DNA of 64,000 bases from Cephalotus follicularis (taxonomy: Eukaryota; Streptophyta; Magnoliopsida; Oxalidales; Cephalotaceae), in assembly GCA_001972305.1 (NCBI GenBank), contig BDDD01002954.1, forward strand, positions 1 through 64,000, read 5' to 3'. The position numbers and the translations under genes are program-made. Of the stretch, positions 22,764-32,764 are shown piece by piece; within the stretch, counting starts at the first letter, position 1; each line of letters opens with the position of its first letter. Under the pieces are notes generated by a model, which had not been told where the DNA came from, did not search any database, and saw nothing but the letters and a program-made list of their open reading frames with translations.

Positions 22764-23759
22764 CTACTCTAGGGTCTCATCCCCCGAAGGGATGTCATAC
22801 ACGACTGGAGGAGGAGGAGGATCTTGAGGAGTTGGATCAGTAGGCAAAGGCGGAGAACCATCCGCCAAGTTCTCGAGGGGAGGATCCACGGCCACGAGCC
22901 CAGGTGAAGGATCCCCTGCCAAAGGGGCAGAGCCAGAGGTCTCGGCAAGGAGCGTAGAGAGGGGTTCCACATCCGAGGGCTCAGCGTCAAGCCTCCCAGC
23001 ACCACCAAGAAACATGACAACGTCGTGCCCCTCAGGCGTACACTTAGGGTCCCAAGCTGGATCCTGACCATCGTCCGAGGCTTGGAAGGCCCTCTCCTCG
23101 GCTTCGTCAACCCCGTCAGGGATGAAATCATAATCATTCACCTGAGGCCCGCAGATGGTGGTCTCCAAGGGAAGCTTAGGATGAAACTCAACCATGTTTC
23201 GACAAGAGTAAAACCCCCGCCGAAATAGGACTGAAGACTTATTGAAGACCTCTTTGTTGAAGTCCTCTGAGGCCCTAAAGTTGTCCACAACCATGGCCAT
23301 GGCATCTTGAAACTCCATGGAGGTCTTGTAGCTTTCCATAGCCCTGGCTTGAGCTTCTTGAAATTCTGGAGAACTTCTGTAGTTCTCCACAGCCCTGTCC
23401 TGGGCCTCCTGAAACTCTGAGGATGCCTTGAAGTCAAGGATGGCCCTCTCCACGGTAGCTTGGGTTCGGACCCCCTCAAGGTCCTTGTATTCACTTAGCC
23501 TGTTGCCATTGCCCTTCACCTTGTCCTCAAGAAGAGCGATCTTGTCGACAGCAGCCTGCCTTATCCTATTCTCCTTCGCCAGATCTTCGAGGGCTTTGTC
23601 CTTCTCAGCAGCGAGACCGTCCTGGACGCTGATCATATCCTTGAGTTGGGCCTTTAGCACATCCTCCCTCCTCTTGTACTCAGCGTTCTCAGCCCTAATT
23701 TGCTCGAGCAGGGCCCTCTCCTGGTCAGTCCTCTCCATCGCGGGATGGGCGACATTCAT
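22764..23759 (-). CDS. Antisense Tat ORF, last exon: coiled-coil protein
   Basis: 331 codons from the ATG at 23759, uninterrupted: the best-preserved frame of the element. Residues 10-80 are a charged heptad coiled coil. Residues 100-170 hold three or four imperfect repeats of the form FKASSEFQEAQDRAVENYRS. The C-terminus is acidic and Pro-rich. A splice acceptor-like TTTTTTAG directly precedes the ATG on the minus strand, and a donor-like GGTTAGTG lies about 75 bp further upstream, so this may be the final exon of a longer antisense gene rather than a separate ORF. Antisense extra ORFs at this place are known in Tat elements; their function is unknown. No enzymatic motif is visible. Confidence 0.6.
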   Translation of the reverse strand: MNVAHPAMERTDQERALLEQIRAENAEYKRREDVLKAQLKDMISVQDGLAAEKDKALEDLAKENRIRQAAVDKIALLEDKVKGNGNRLSEYKDLEGVRTQATVERAILDFKASSEFQEAQDRAVENYRSSPEFQEAQARAMESYKTSMEFQDAMAMVVDNFRASEDFNKEVFNKSSVLFRRGFYSCRNMVEFHPKLPLETTICGPQVNDYDFIPDGVDEAEERAFQASDDGQDPAWDPKCTPEGHDVVMFLGGAGRLDAEPSDVEPLSTLLAETSGSAPLAGDPSPGLVAVDPPLENLADGSPPLPTDPTPQDPPPPPVVYDIPSGDETLE

Positions 23760-23836
23760 GAACTAAAAAGAAGAATGAATCGTTAGAGGAGAGTAAGATA
23801 TCCAATGGTGTCTAGAGTTAGGAAAAATTCACTAAC

Positions 23837-24555
23837 CCTGAAGCTGCTTTAAAAAAGGTGAGTCCAGAGGTGGACAGTGTCCCAATCCTCCCTCAAATCC
23901 ATCTCATAGGGGAAGAGGCCGGCCTTGCCCAACGTAACAGCAACCCCGAGCGTCTTCAATTTCACCCCAGTCCTGCCAAGCCTGGTGAGGATCTTACTAA
24001 TTTGATCCATATCCTTGGCAGGGTATATCATGGCAGGGTCCTGGGGGCCCTCCTCAATGAGTTCGGCCCTAGGAGTGTCCCCCCCTTCAGTCATCTGCCT
24101 CCTCGACAGGTGGTCAAGGTCATTTACAGCAGCCCGCTTCCCCTGGGAAATCTCAGCCGTCCTCGCTTCAGTCCTGGCCTCCACGGCCACGGTGGTCCCA
24201 GGAAACTCGGTACCCTTTTCCTGGGTATCAATGGCCCCATCGCCTCTAGCCCTGGCCTCCTCAGCACACTTCCGGGAATGCTCCTCTGCCCGGGCCCTTG
24301 CCTCCTCGACACTTTTGCGGGCTCTCTCCTCAGCCCGGGCTCTTGCCTCCTCGACACCTTTCCGGGCACGTTCCTCCGCCCTGGCCTTGTCAGCGGCCCA
24401 CTAGAAGCTCCTCTTCCTGCCCCAACAGTGGTTTTCCTCCTCATGAGGGCCCTTTTCTTCGCCTTGGCCTCTCGCCTCAGCTGCTCAAGGTCCTGCGCCC
24501 TGACCTGCTCCCGGGTGGACCTAACGGCGTTCAGAGCTGATTCCTGGTTTGTCAT
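23837..24555 (-). pseudogene. Antisense Tat ORF, middle exon: coiled-coil region, frameshifted
   Basis: The ATG at 24555 (MTNQESALNAV...) follows a T-rich stretch ending TTTGTGCAG, a good splice acceptor. The frame continues to about 24410, then the coding signal moves to another frame running to 23849. That part carries three near-identical 14-residue units (RAEERARKGVEEAR type), a strong coiled coil, then a mixed domain ending near DLREDWDTVHLW. The frame stops at a T-run just before the next donor-like site, suggesting a one-base slip. Together with the flanking frames this reads as one intron-containing gene on the strand opposite gag-pol. Confidence 0.5.
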
Positions 24556-24614
24556 CGCTGCACAAAGATGTAGAAGGATAGTAAGAAGAACATTCAAAGC
24601 ATAGATGAAGAAAA

Positions 24615-25675
24615 TTAAAAATTGAAAAATGATCCAAAGGAAAGCATAATACGGCTCTCTCTTTGGCCCGTTGCCACGGATTTAGGTCCGTCTGGGGCAC
24701 CTGTGCTTCCTCTTCTCTCATCCCCCATAGCTGAGGACCCAGGTCTGTCTCGGGCACCCAAATTCCCTTCAATCCTAACTCCTATGGGAACCTCCTCCGT
24801 CAGGACCGGCCTAACCCTATGGCCACAGGCCCCGCTAAGCCCATGACTTTGCAAGCTGATTTTAGAGACCACCACCAGCACCTCCTCCGGAAGAAGTGTC
24901 AGGAGTTTCCCCAGGTCGGCCTCCTCCTCCCTAGTTAGTAACACTCTCTGGCTGAGCGCCACAGTATCCAGGGTGTCAGTCCATGGGCTTGGAGTGAAAC
25001 CGGGAAGATTCTTGACCATAAAATACTTCTCCCTCCAGTTTTTGACTGTCCTGGTATTCTTCGTAAATAGCCTGTGATGACCTGCACACGATTTGAAGTA
25101 GAAACCCCGCTTCTTTGGGGAGAAAGTTATGGTATGAAACTCCTTAAACAGCCCTACAGTGGCTGTCACCCCCACCTCGAGGCACCGAACTAGGAAGTCG
25201 ATAATGAAACCCAGGACTGGGCCTGGAGCATCATGGGATGGACCTGGTAGTGCTCGAGGATGCTGATGGCGAAGGAAGTCAGGGGGAGCCTTAGCCCGTG
25301 CACTAGGGCCTCTTGAAACACCACAAAATAGCCTTGCCTGATCTCTGTCTCCACCCTAGTGTCAGAGGGGATCTCTAAGTCCAAGCTGCCAGGGATAGAG
25401 TATTCCTTAACTAGCTCATCCAGTTTCTTTACACCCATCGTGGTCTTTTCAAAATTGGCCCTAACGACTTGGACCCCGGCCTTTCTGGCCGCCACGTTGG
25501 GGTTCCCTACAGTGGAAGCCTCCATCTCCACCTCCATGTTAAGGAGGCGCTCAGCAATGGTGACCCCCGGGGACAATCGGGCCACCACTTCAGGGCGCCT
25601 GACCAACCTCCTGGTCTGTTTGGTCCTGACCATGGTGCTTTCGGAGAGAGAGGAAGAAGAAGACGAATTGGACAT
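24615..25675 (-). pseudogene. Antisense Tat ORF, first exon: putative gypsy-type transposon domain
   Basis: The first ATG is at 25675 in a weak context; a second at 25633 has an ACCATGG context and begins MVRTKQT. The domain that follows contains RQGYFVVFQEALVHGLRLPL and FAISILEHYQVHP. After a frameshift near 25225 come FIIDFLVR and SPKKRGFYFKS...NWREKYFMV. These match the plant family called putative gypsy type transposon (Transposase_28, PF04195). Downstream is a Ser/Gly/Arg-rich tail. The role of the family is unknown; despite its name no transposase catalytic residues are recognised. The tail frame runs into the inferred intron at about 24620. Confidence 0.65.
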
Positions 25676-26268
25676 AGAAATCAAGCAAAAGGTAAAGAGA
25701 AACTAAAGAAAGCTATTCACCTGAAAATCTGGGTAAAGAAGAAAGCTAAGAGGAAGCTGGGTTTGAAGATTGGAAGAGCTAGGGATTCAAGAAGTCTAGA
25801 CCTTTTGAGAATTATGAGTTCATAAAGAGGAAACCCCAAAGTGGGAGAGGGGTAATTAAAGGCCCTGGGAATGCATCCAGGCCAAATATCCTATTTGATC
25901 TCAACGGTGGAAATCCCTCTCCCAAAACAGGAGTGGTAAACGAAGAGTTTGAACGCGGGCACTGAAGCGTCAGACGTTTAAAATTAGTAAGTTACGGCGC
26001 AATGATGAGAATTAATTGAAGGGGTATGGCACAAAATGACATCTGTCACATCACATCTTATCAACAATTGATGTGGGCTATAAGGTTAGGCCCACATAAG
26101 GATTGGGCTTAACTTGTCTACAAAGAGCAAGGCCCATCACAAGCTACTTTTCCTCTTCCCCTGGTCAGTCCAAGATCAACTCTTCAATGGAGCCTTGCCC
26201 GGGTAATAACTCTCAACTCTGCTCCTCCTCCTTTGCCAAAGCTAGAGAAGAAGGACCAGGGGGGCATA
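25676..26268. other. Region between antisense gene start and 3' LTR, with polypurine tract
   Basis: Likely holds the antisense gene's promoter and 5' leader on minus and the element's 3' untranslated end on plus. The purine-rich AAGGACCAGGGGGGC at 26251-26265 is the plus-strand primer for second-strand synthesis, just before the LTR at 26269. The part from about 26130 onward is conserved in the remnant at 5556-5670. Confidence 0.65.
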
Positions 26269-26821
26269 TGATATGGGAAATTTCTACTTTAAAGTATAAT
26301 GACACATGTTCCCAGGAGAGAACAACAGGTGTCTTTCCAAGGCATGGGCACGTGGTTAGGAGTTACAAGTTTAATCCATTATTGCACCACTATCCCCGGG
26401 TGTTGCCAGCCCACAACCAGAAACGTACACAGCACCACTTCCTAAAGGGAAAGTACCACCATATCCGGCGGAGATCAGGGGAAATGCCTGGGCTCCTCGG
26501 GCATTTTCCTTAGGGGCAACCATCAACTCCGATTTCCACGCTCTACCGTTACTTTCAAAGCCTATAAATACCAAAACCAACGACTTTAACCTGGTCAGCC
26601 ATTTTTGCACTCTAAAGAACCTAGTTTTCTCTGTGCATCTACTAACTTAAGCGTCGGAGTGTCCCCGGGAGAATAACCTCCTGGACCTTCAACCCTCTTT
26701 GCTCTATTTGTGCAGGGAAAATCAATCAAAACACCTTTCTCGGATATACTCAAGCGTTTCCCTAAACAAATCAAAGCCCTCCACGTAGGGTACTATTGAA
26801 GGAAGATTTTCTGTATCAACA
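26269..26821 (+). repeat. 3' LTR of Tat element
   Basis: 553 bp starting TGATATGGGAAA and ending CTGTATCAACA, followed by the target duplication GTTTT. TATAAATA at 26563-26570. Clear point differences from the 5' LTR but no length change. Confidence 0.92.
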
Positions 26822-26826
26822 GTTTT

Positions 26827-27240
26827 AATTATATCGTCCCAAATAGAAGCGATTAGAAGCTGGAACGCCTAATTGATTCCACCCAAGAGGAGGTGTAGAT
26901 CCTAACCACTGTGTTTTCTAGTTTGATGGATATGATACAAACGGGAACGACTAATGTGAGAGCTCAGGAGAGATTTCTGTAGAAGTTGAAAACTTTGGAT
27001 GTGTCTTGCTACGAAAACATGGGTTGTATTCTTCCAAAAAAAAAATGGTTACACATATTGCAAAACCTTGAAGCAGTGGAAGATGAGTTTTGCGATGAGA
27101 TGCAAGAGATATTTAGACTCGAAGGATCCAACGATCATGTTGTCAAAGGAGATCAAGAGAAGTTGCTCTCCAACTTAACATCGTTGTCCTTCTGGGGCCA
27201 TAAAGACTGTCGGATATTGTTAATGTTGCACTGTGAGAGT
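26827..27240 (+). pseudogene. Host-like gene fragment, right part
   Basis: Continues the frame of 15394-15566 across the Tat insertion. TAG stops occur after NYIVPNRSD, after DSTQEEV and after NVRAQERFL. Then comes a longer open part with VSCYENMGCILP and WLHILQNLEAVEDEFCDEM. It is helical and Glu-rich with no domain I recognise. At least three stops show it is dead. It lacks Gypsy/Copia or hAT motifs, so the parent is probably a host gene; an intronless source would suggest retrocopying but cannot be judged here. Confidence 0.5.
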
Positions 27241-27683
27241 GGACACCATGAGAGTGGATATTGTGAGGTGGTCATTTTTGTGTGGGCTTAGCACAATCTT
27301 CTCTATTTGAGTATGCTAAGCCTAGTTCCCAAGTTTGTTAAAGAGAACTTTGAGAAAGAGTGTTTATATTGCTTGAAGGATTCTTCAATGATGTTACAAA
27401 TGAGGAGCTTAGCCTATTTATAGGCAAGACAAGAACATTGTGTTTGTCTCTAAACTATTCTACAACTCCCTTGCTATCTACATGTTTCTAGAAGTTTCCT
27501 ATCCCTACAATAGAGTTCTATCTCTACATGCTTCTAGGGAAAGTTCAACAAAACAAACACAATTTAGCTCAAAATAACCAAAATTCACTTAAAGAAACTA
27601 GAAATCAATTCTAATATATTATCATTTTCAAGTCTTTCAAGATCTTCAAATTTTTCTACAATCTCAACTGGGCAAGGTGCAGA
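27241..27683. other. AT-rich spacer
   Basis: No coding signal. A TATTTATAGG box-like word near 27416 and repeated TCTACATG/TTCTAG phrases suggest a Copia-type LTR relic, but no ends or primer site were found. Confidence 0.3.
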
Positions 27684-28600
27684 TCAAAACCAATTTTGTG
27701 AACGAATGAGAGTCTCTACCATCCTTGGAGTTAAAGATGTACAGAATGCATCAAGCAAACGACCTCTGTTACTGAAGACTGATTCTGAGGAAACTGTAGA
27801 AACTTGAATAGCTAATACATCTCTAGCCATTGCTGGAAGCACTTTAAATCTAAAATAATTCACCTTCCACCAATTTAATATATCAAAGCTCTTGTCTGAA
27901 CCATCTTCAGTTGCTTCGTCCAAGTACCTATCCAACTCTGATTTTCCTTCTAAACATTGCTCCTCAACCCTTTTTTTTCTTATATTTTGCTTTCATATTA
28001 GAGTTATTATCATCAATAACTAAATCGATATTAGTTCCTTGGATAGATTGAGAATTTTTTTCTTGATCGGATAGCGGAATCCCCCAAACAAGAGCCATAA
28101 AACTCAAACAATGACAATAAAGATTTCTTCACCTCAGAAATTAACATCCCATCTTTACTAGCCTCATAAACCTCCTCAATAACAAATTCTACATAACCTA
28201 ATTTACGTCAAGGATCAAGTATCGCAGAAATAAACAACATCATGTTCATATTTTTTAGGTTATCCCAATACTTAACATGCTTGCCTTTCATTCTTGAAGC
28301 CGTAAGACTACGACTCAAATCATCACTATGTATGCTATCAAGTATTTGCAAATAAACAACATATGGCTCATTAAAATATGAATTAGTAGTGACATATAAA
28401 GAACTTGAAATGAGCATAGTAGCATCATAAAAGTATTTCAAAAAAGGTCACAATTCAAAGCATAATCTCAATCCTCTTTTGTAGGAAAACCCCTATTTCT
28501 ATTACTGATAAGCTCTGAAATAAACTTAGGATCTTCCTCTCCTAACCTGTCAAATGTTGGTTCAAACTTCAAAGTGGCATCCAACCCAAATCCGTAAGGG
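27684..28600 (-). pseudogene. hAT transposase pseudogene, C-terminal half
   Basis: Minus-strand fragments in family order: a FDRLGEEDPKF segment (about 28545), the FLKYFYDATMLISSSLYVT region with MKGKHVKYWDNL near 28265 (plant hAT-like RNase-H-fold part), and at 27684-27935 the hAT dimerisation domain with LNWWKVNYFRF, ARDVLAIQVSTVSSESVFS and SLTPRMVETLI. Frameshifts separate the blocks. The N-terminal side continues at 30927-31146 beyond an inserted LTR. Such domesticable hAT relatives (RICESLEEPER-like) are common, but the broken frame argues for a dead transposon. No terminal inverted repeats were found. Confidence 0.75.
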
Positions 28601-30926
28601 GTTCGTGACGTCACCCAAATCCATTCAATCACTTATGTCAGGTTCTATTAAGTCTATTCTGTACAGTAGAAAACCATGCAAATTGAAACTTTGTTAATAT
28701 GTGCGTGTCTCCATTCAAATAATTTTAAACATTAAACTATTCATAAACAAAACATGTCATATCCATAAACATCCTTACATCTCATACCAATCACTACACT
28801 ATTAATATAAATCTTTAACATCTCTTACATACATAAACATACTATCCAAAGACAAATCCTTAAAATATAACATGAAAACTCATAAATAAAACATCCTTGC
28901 ATCCCTGATCCATCCATCCAAGCCATCACTGATCCTCATGTCCATGACCACTGTCACTAACTCCATATCTGTCTATACCTAAACACATAAAGATGACCCA
29001 TCCTGAAGGATGGGCCAGCCCAAAGGTCTTGCAGAAACACAACCCCTATGACAAGTATCGTAGATATCAATGCATGTACAATCGCGATTAACAAATCTAT
29101 ATATGAAACCGTCCTATACCAGCTTGGTTATAAACCGTTAACCTAATCATACACTCATATTCGTACATCTATCAGACAAACAGGAGATTAACTAGATATA
29201 TACACTATCTCATACCAGCATATAAAAGTAGTTAATCTAAACATACCATCATCCGTAAGTCCAATCCGGCCAAAGCTAGAGGTTAAGAACATCTAGTGCC
29301 TACCAGTAGACCGATAAGAGCTCACCAGAACTAGTTGCCTATAGGTAAACTGGTAGGAGCTCAATTAGTTACAAATCCATACAATTCATACCATAGCATA
29401 CAATCATACCGTCCATCATAGTGAGTCTAGAACCTACCCGAAGGCAGCACAAGCTCTAGGCCTAGACATCTAGTACCTACTGATAGACCGATAGGAGCTT
29501 ACTAGACCCAGTTGCCTACCGGTAGGCAGGTAGATGATCAACTAATCACTCGATCCATACCCTATCCATACATGTATCTAAACCCCCTCGAAGATGCAGA
29601 AGCTATAGGATTAGACATCTAGTCACAGATCAGTAGACCAATAGGAACTCGACTAGAATTGGTTGCCTATTGGTAAGCCAATAGGAGCTCAACAATTCAC
29701 ATACCATAAGTAACTCTAGTAGATGGTTAAGTCGATTATAGATCGATGTCACGTACCTGACTAGGAGTTACTGTTCACTCTACGGTGGACAAAACTAAAA
29801 ACTCTACTCTACCATTTCCCTTACCTTGTCATCATGAAAAACCTAGGAAGAAACCCAGTCTATACCATAAACGAGCCAAGAAAAGGACCCGTGAGAAAAT
29901 CCTTTGAAAAACATGCTTTAAAATCATTTCCAGAAAAACTGTTTGCCAAAGCGGCGCCGACTTGGCCTTAAGCAGTGACGCTTTGCGCTAAAGCATTGTC
30001 AGTTAAGCCTCAAGTGTCAGCGCTTTGAGATAGTGCTAAAATAATTTTGGAGGAAAAGGCCAAGCGGTGACACTTAAGGACTAATCATAGACGATTAGGC
30101 TAAGCATTACCAGGAAGGCAAAGTGCCATCGGTTTATAAAACAATTTCCTTTAAACCCGATCTAAGGGATGATGCTTTAAGGGAAACCGTCAGTGCTTAG
30201 ACTCGTAGAACTTAAGATTTTACACTTTAAACTTTGCAAATCCAATTCTTTTCTTTAAATTAGTTCAATACCAGTTCCATAGACCAATTCTATGCCCTTA
30301 AAACAAGTTTCAATCCATTTAATCCTTCCATTTCAATTCTAGGTATAAAACGCCCTTTTTCCTTTAAAACCCTAACATAAAAAAACACTCAAATCATCCA
30401 TTTTCAATCCATAGAAACAATTTATATATATGCATAAATGTATAAATCATAGTATATTTAGATAGAGAAGGTTTCTACCAAAAATTAGAGCTTGTTCTTG
30501 GTCTCTAGGTCATAAATCAAAGAAAGAAGTCAAGTTCTTAGCTTGTGGAGCTCAAATATTATGTCAATCAAGTTCTCAATCAATCTAATACCCTTCCCAT
30601 TCGACTCCCCATGTCAAATAGTCAACTTGGGTGAGATTTGGATGAGTTTTGGTAGAGAAAAGAGAGAGAGACGGGTTTTACAGAGAGAAGAGAAGAAAGA
30701 GTGAAATGAAATGTGTTTTAGTTCTCTATTTATAGGTTTCTCGCTAATTCTACCCCTATGCATAATAAATACTGTAAACAGACATACAATACAATTATAT
30801 GACAATTGAAATACTATCATGTCATACATATCCATATGCACAAACATTTTCATAATATCCGTAATTATCATGCCATGTAATGCAATTAAATGCTAAAGCA
30901 AGCAGGGGTTGTTTCGAGGTGTTACA
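28601..30926 (-). mobile_element. Long LTR (family E) inserted in the hAT pseudogene
   Basis: The plus-strand right end CGAGGTGTTACA at 30926 is the complement of an LTR start TGTAACACCTCG. The left end lies near 28600 (TGACGTCACCC) but is not certain and has no target duplication. About 100 residues of expected hAT sequence are missing at the junction, so insertion was followed or accompanied by deletion. Inside are repeated CATACC/ACCGGTAGGC-like phrases (29100-29700), the palindromic-word array and a stretch resembling an LTR promoter. No coding sequence. Confidence 0.6.
29950..30135. repeat. Palindromic-word array in family E LTR
   Basis: Degenerate AGCGTCGACGCTT-like words start at 29950, 29971, 29992 and 30013 (exact 21-bp steps), then 30032, and again 30063, 30084, 30103 and 30122 with 19-21 bp steps. 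Spacer sequences differ. Confidence 0.75.
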
Positions 30927-31146
30927 ATATAAGTGAAGTTGTTTTAGTCAGTAGTGAGACTAGCCCTTTGAGCTGTTTTAGTCAAATAATCTTTCAATTT
31001 TTCTTTTCCTCCATAAAGAGATCATAGGCATCTCTAGTGACAGTGGTACGAGAGGGAATTGTAAACTTAGGTTTGGGACACCCCAAACCCATAGAGGCTC
31101 AAAGACATCACTAACATCAATTCGGTCCCTTAATCCATAAGTTGGG
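30927..31146 (-). pseudogene. hAT transposase pseudogene, central fragment
   Basis: The minus strand reads PKFTIPSRTTVTRDAYDLF, then, after frameshift and stops, an ASLTTD segment and NFTYI, matching the region before and around the first catalytic Asp of plant hAT transposases (usual form SLTTDTWTS). It lies directly against the start of the E LTR. Element D begins at 31147, so the fragment is cut on both sides. Confidence 0.65.
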
Positions 31147-31659
31147 TGTCATGCCCCGAACCTAGGGATGGGCCCAAAGACCCAACACGTGGCATTCTGT
31201 ACAATTTATTTATCAACTATCATAAAATTTAAAACTTTAATTCATAAACTTATATGCGGATATAATCTCCAATAAAACATGTGGATAATGCCCAAAATAA
31301 TACGATAATGTCTCAAAAGAACTCTGCCACAAGCCTACAGGTCATATAGACAATTAATACATAATCCTTACTTATTAAATAGGTCTTCAGGACTGCACTA
31401 CCGAGAAGTACTTGCACTATCTTTTATCTCCTGGGTTGCTGAGATGCTTGCTGAGATGCTTCACCTGTCCCTAAACCTGGCCCATTACAATGAATGGGTC
31501 AGCACCCCGTAGGTTATGTAGGCTATCACATACAGAGACACACTAACAAAAGAAATACAGTACAACCAGAGAAGATGCGTGCGTACCACATCATCCATAT
31601 CATAATACAATCCACTTTGAACAATAATGTCGACTTCTTTGGACTATGTAAAGTTTGGT

Positions 31660-31960
31660 CTGACCACTATGTAAGGTTCCCCTTAGGTTCACCTATATTA
31701 GTTTGATTTCTGTGTAAGGTTCACCTTTAGATTCACCTGCCTGCGAAATTCACCATTAGGTTCACCTGCCTACGGAATTCACCCTTAGGTTCACATGCTG
31801 GTGAAATTCACCCTTAGGTTCACTTGCTATGGCAGAATTCATCTTTAGGTTAACCAATTAAACGGGATTCGCCCGAGGTTCACCTGCCATGCCCAATTCA
31901 CCCTTAGGTTCACCTGCTCTGGCAGAATTCACCCCTTTTGAGCTCACCAGCTAAGGGACA
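31660..31960. repeat. About 30-bp degenerate tandem repeat in D LTR
   Basis: Units built around AATTCACCCTTAGGTTCACC with spacers of roughly 10 bp, repeated about nine times and again in the other D LTR at 43690-43915. The unit length varies from 28 to 32 bp. Confidence 0.75.
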
Positions 31961-32160
31961 GTCTCTATGCAGAATTCACTACTTAAGTTCACCTGCTATA
32001 GGACGTGTCCTAACAATTCTATGTGTGTGTATTCACTTTAGGTGGATAAGGTGGTCAGCTCGGCGCTGTACCATTAGGACTGGTCAGTTCGGCACGCATA
32101 GAATGATTGTGCTCGGCGACCATGTGGACATGTCTGCCCGGCATGCATGAGCAAGTCATA

Positions 32161-32258
32161 CTCGGCCGACTCATGGTCTGACATGCTCGGATGACTCATG
32201 GTTTGTCATGCTTGGACGACTCATGGTCTGGCATGCTCGGACGACTCATGGTCTGGCA
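32161..32258. repeat. 25-bp tandem repeat in D LTR
   Basis: Four units near CTCGGACGACTCATGGTCTGG plus CATG, starting at 32161, 32186, 32211 and 32236. The last is cut by the insert and the array resumes at 38039-38075. The other D LTR has six units at 44136-44285. Confidence 0.85.
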
Positions 32259-32764
32259 ATTGGAACCCCGGAAGGTTCCCAGTCGATTTTGGGTCTAGGA
32301 TGCAAGTGTGTATCATTTTAATTTTTTAAAAACACCAAGACACGAAGTCAAGATTCACATTTATATCCTAGTACCATAATCAATCCGCCAAGGATCTCCT
32401 TTTAATATTCAATCGAACAAATAAAAACGTCAAGCATACATCCACTTAACCGAAACCAATTCGGTAAACAATAAATACACATGATAAGGAATCATACCAT
32501 AATTAGCGGCTCCACCACTTTGACGCTAAGAGCTTGCTGCAGCCAATGTCGGTCACTGGAGCACCTGCCAGATTCAGGACATCACAGCAGAGGTCCGACC
32601 AGGACATATTAGGACTCTTGGAGCGCCGATCTACCCACTGCAGGTGAAGACTCGGCGAGAAGTACCACGGACGGCGCTGGCGCAGCTAGCAGTGGCAGTG
32701 ACTCACTGAGTTGGACTCAGCGAGACCAGGTCAAAGCGCCATGACCAGCCGCGCCATCACCAGA

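Larger units (their letters stand above)
15567..26821 (+). mobile_element. Tat-lineage Ty3/Gypsy element, full length, decayed, TSD GTTTT
   Basis: 11,255 bp bounded by 553-bp LTRs and flanked by GTTTT at 15562-15566 and 26822-26826. Order on plus: LTR, primer site, gag, protease, RT, RNase H, second RNase H, integrase, a 0.9-kb non-coding strip, then a minus-strand gene block and the polypurine tract (about 26251-26265). The dual RNase H and antisense extra ORF between pol and 3' LTR are known for the Tat lineage. By eye the LTRs differ at roughly 30-35 of 553 sites (about 6%), so insertion is not recent. Gag-pol has many stops and at least two frameshifts, so the copy is not autonomous. Confidence 0.92.
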
